Assembly: GCA_003233535.1 (NCBI GenBank)
Contig: QIMA01000066.1
Location: 1 to 5,715, forward strand
Length of the DNA stretch: 5,715 nucleotides
From: Rhodanobacteraceae bacterium
GTDB taxonomy: Bacteria > Pseudomonadota > Gammaproteobacteria > Xanthomonadales > SZUA-5
Direction of reading: 5' to 3'
A program made the translations under genes and the position numbers. The notes beneath the pieces were generated by a model. The model had not been told where the DNA came from, made no database searches, and was given only the letters and a program-made list of their open reading frames with translations. Shown here one piece after another: positions 4,880-5,715 of the stretch (the first letter of the stretch is position 1; every line of letters begins with the position of its first letter).

Positions 4880-5715
4880 ATGAATTCATTTCCGACTCGA
4901 GGACTACCCTGCTGTCTGATGATCGTGGCTGTACTGCTGAGCGTTGATTCAGCCAGTGCTGGCGGGCCGCCAGACTCGCAGTGCACCGATCGCGGCAGCC
5001 TCAGCGGGACCACCTGCACGTTCAGCGTAACCAGCGCTGCCGATATGGGCCCTGGAAGCCTGCGGCTCGCGCTGCTAGACGCTAACGCATGGGGCGCGTT
5101 TGCCGGACAGGTCCTCGGCGATTCGGTGATTGCGATTGACGCTAGCCTGGACGGCGGACTGATCACATTGCAGTCTGCGCTGCCGGCGGTGATTTCCAGC
5201 GTCCGCATCGACGGCCCCGCGGCCGGTCTGCAAATCAGCGGCCAGAACGCCAACCGCTGCCTGTTTCTGAGCGGCCTGCCCCTATTCAATCCGATGATCG
5301 GCCCCACCGCAATCAACCACCCTGATGGGCAGCCGCAAGCCATCGCCGTGCGCTTGGAGCGACTCAGCCTGAACAATTGCGCGGCCTTTGGCGGCAACGG
5401 TGCCCAGGCTGAGGGTGACGGCAATGGTGGCGGCGGCGCCGGCATGGGCGCTGGCGCGGCGATCTTCGCCAACCAGCAAGTGGCGCTGACTCTGCTGGAC
5501 GTGAGTTTCGACAGCAATCGCGCCCGCGGCGGACAAACCCTGCCGATTGTCGGCGGCAACAGCGGCGGCGGTTTGGGTGGCGCCGGCATCATGGCATCTG
5601 GTGGCGGCGGAATTGCTGGCGACGGCGGCGTCGCCGGAGGTGGCGGCTTCGGCGGTGAGGGCAACGATCAAGCAGGCAGCGCCGGCGGTGGCGGATTTGG
5701 CGGCACTGGCGTCGG
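4880..5715 (+). CDS. Exported glycine-rich protein, probable right-handed beta-helix surface protein (3' end beyond window)
   Basis: The frame is open from ATG 4880 to the edge, giving 278 residues of a larger protein. Residues 1-27 look like a Sec signal peptide, with hydrophobic core CCLMIVAVLLSV and cleavage likely after ASA. The segment FSVTSAADMGPGSLRLALLDANA (48-70) resembles the opening of secreted pectate-lyase-like beta-helix proteins, as do LITLQSALPAVISSVRIDGP (94-113) and LQISGQNANRCLFL. It is followed by coils such as VRLERLSLNNCAAFGGNGA and LTLLDVSFDSNRARGG. Glycine-rich insertions (171-192 and 225-278) interrupt the coils. Cys35/Cys46 and Cys127/Cys167 could form disulfides. 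Such proteins are usually surface-exposed or secreted adhesin-like or polysaccharide-active proteins; no catalytic residues can be named here. ATG 4880 is preceded by AAGAG about ten bases away. The C-terminal anchor or secretion domain is not visible. Confidence 0.8.
   Translation, partial: MNSFPTRGLPCCLMIVAVLLSVDSASAGGPPDSQCTDRGSLSGTTCTFSVTSAADMGPGSLRLALLDANAWGAFAGQVLGDSVIAIDASLDGGLITLQSALPAVISSVRIDGPAAGLQISGQNANRCLFLSGLPLFNPMIGPTAINHPDGQPQAIAVRLERLSLNNCAAFGGNGAQAEGDGNGGGGAGMGAGAAIFANQQVALTLLDVSFDSNRARGGQTLPIVGGNSGGGLGGAGIMASGGGGIAGDGGVAGGGGFGGEGNDQAGSAGGGGFGGTGV
5633..5704 (+). repeat. Direct repeat encoding AGGGGFGG within the glycine-rich region
   Basis: Two 24-base copies at 5633-5656 and 5681-5704 encode the same octapeptide AGGGGFGG (residues 252-259 and 268-275), 48 bases apart. 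They differ at a few third-codon positions, so the peptide rather than the DNA seems conserved. A further copy may follow beyond the window. Confidence 0.6.

Noticed and set aside
4857..4883. Eight-codon upstream frame (MPNKSAEL) whose TGA overlaps the beta-helix gene ATG
   Set aside because: A leader peptide with coupled translation is conceivable, but there is no ribosome-binding site before ATG 4857, and such a short frame is easily produced by chance.
4825..5664. Long open frame (279 codons) on the minus strand
   Set aside because: Its product is proline/alanine-rich low-complexity sequence that mirrors the glycine codons of the plus-strand beta-helix gene. The plus-strand frame has a signal peptide and recognisable family segments.

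Overview
The window looks like ordinary chromosomal sequence from a GC-rich gammaproteobacterium (about 60% GC or slightly more by eye). The most likely order is Xanthomonadales/Lysobacterales. The evidence is the pairing of an lptM-dapF-DUF484 cluster with an adjacent, divergent carboxylesterase-algZ-algR cluster, together with the close match of the response regulator to Pseudomonas AlgR. The placement is inferred from remembered family sequences and gene order, not from a search.

Left part (1-1460, minus strand): a tightly packed operon reads leftward. It encodes a small LptM-type lipoprotein, then diaminopimelate epimerase (DapF), then the N-terminal two thirds of a DUF484 protein cut by the window edge. 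Both junctions are ATGA stop/start overlaps, so translation is probably coupled. A short divergent intergenic region (1461-1565) separates it from the next operon.

Middle part (1566-4010, plus strand): a three-gene operon encodes a cytosolic alpha/beta-hydrolase carboxylesterase, a four-helix membrane histidine kinase of the LytS/AlgZ type, and an AlgR-type response regulator with a receiver and a LytTR DNA-binding domain. The first junction is a 4-base GTGA overlap and the second a 20-base overlap. Kinase and regulator form a complete two-component pair. The kinase has two mirrored cysteine clusters in its second and third membrane helices.

Right part (4011-5715): a 98-base convergent gap contains three regularly spaced G-runs. 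Beyond it lies an unrecognised membrane-anchored protein with a C-x3-C motif (minus strand). A divergent intergenic region follows, with a small palindrome between direct heptamer repeats, and then the start of an exported, glycine-rich, probably beta-helical surface protein (plus strand) that runs off the window.

I see no RNA genes, CRISPR arrays, insertion sequences or integration sites. I found no convincing new defence or mobile system. The items most worth a second look are the cysteine pattern in the kinase, the coupled esterase/two-component operon, and the unrecognised C-x3-C protein.
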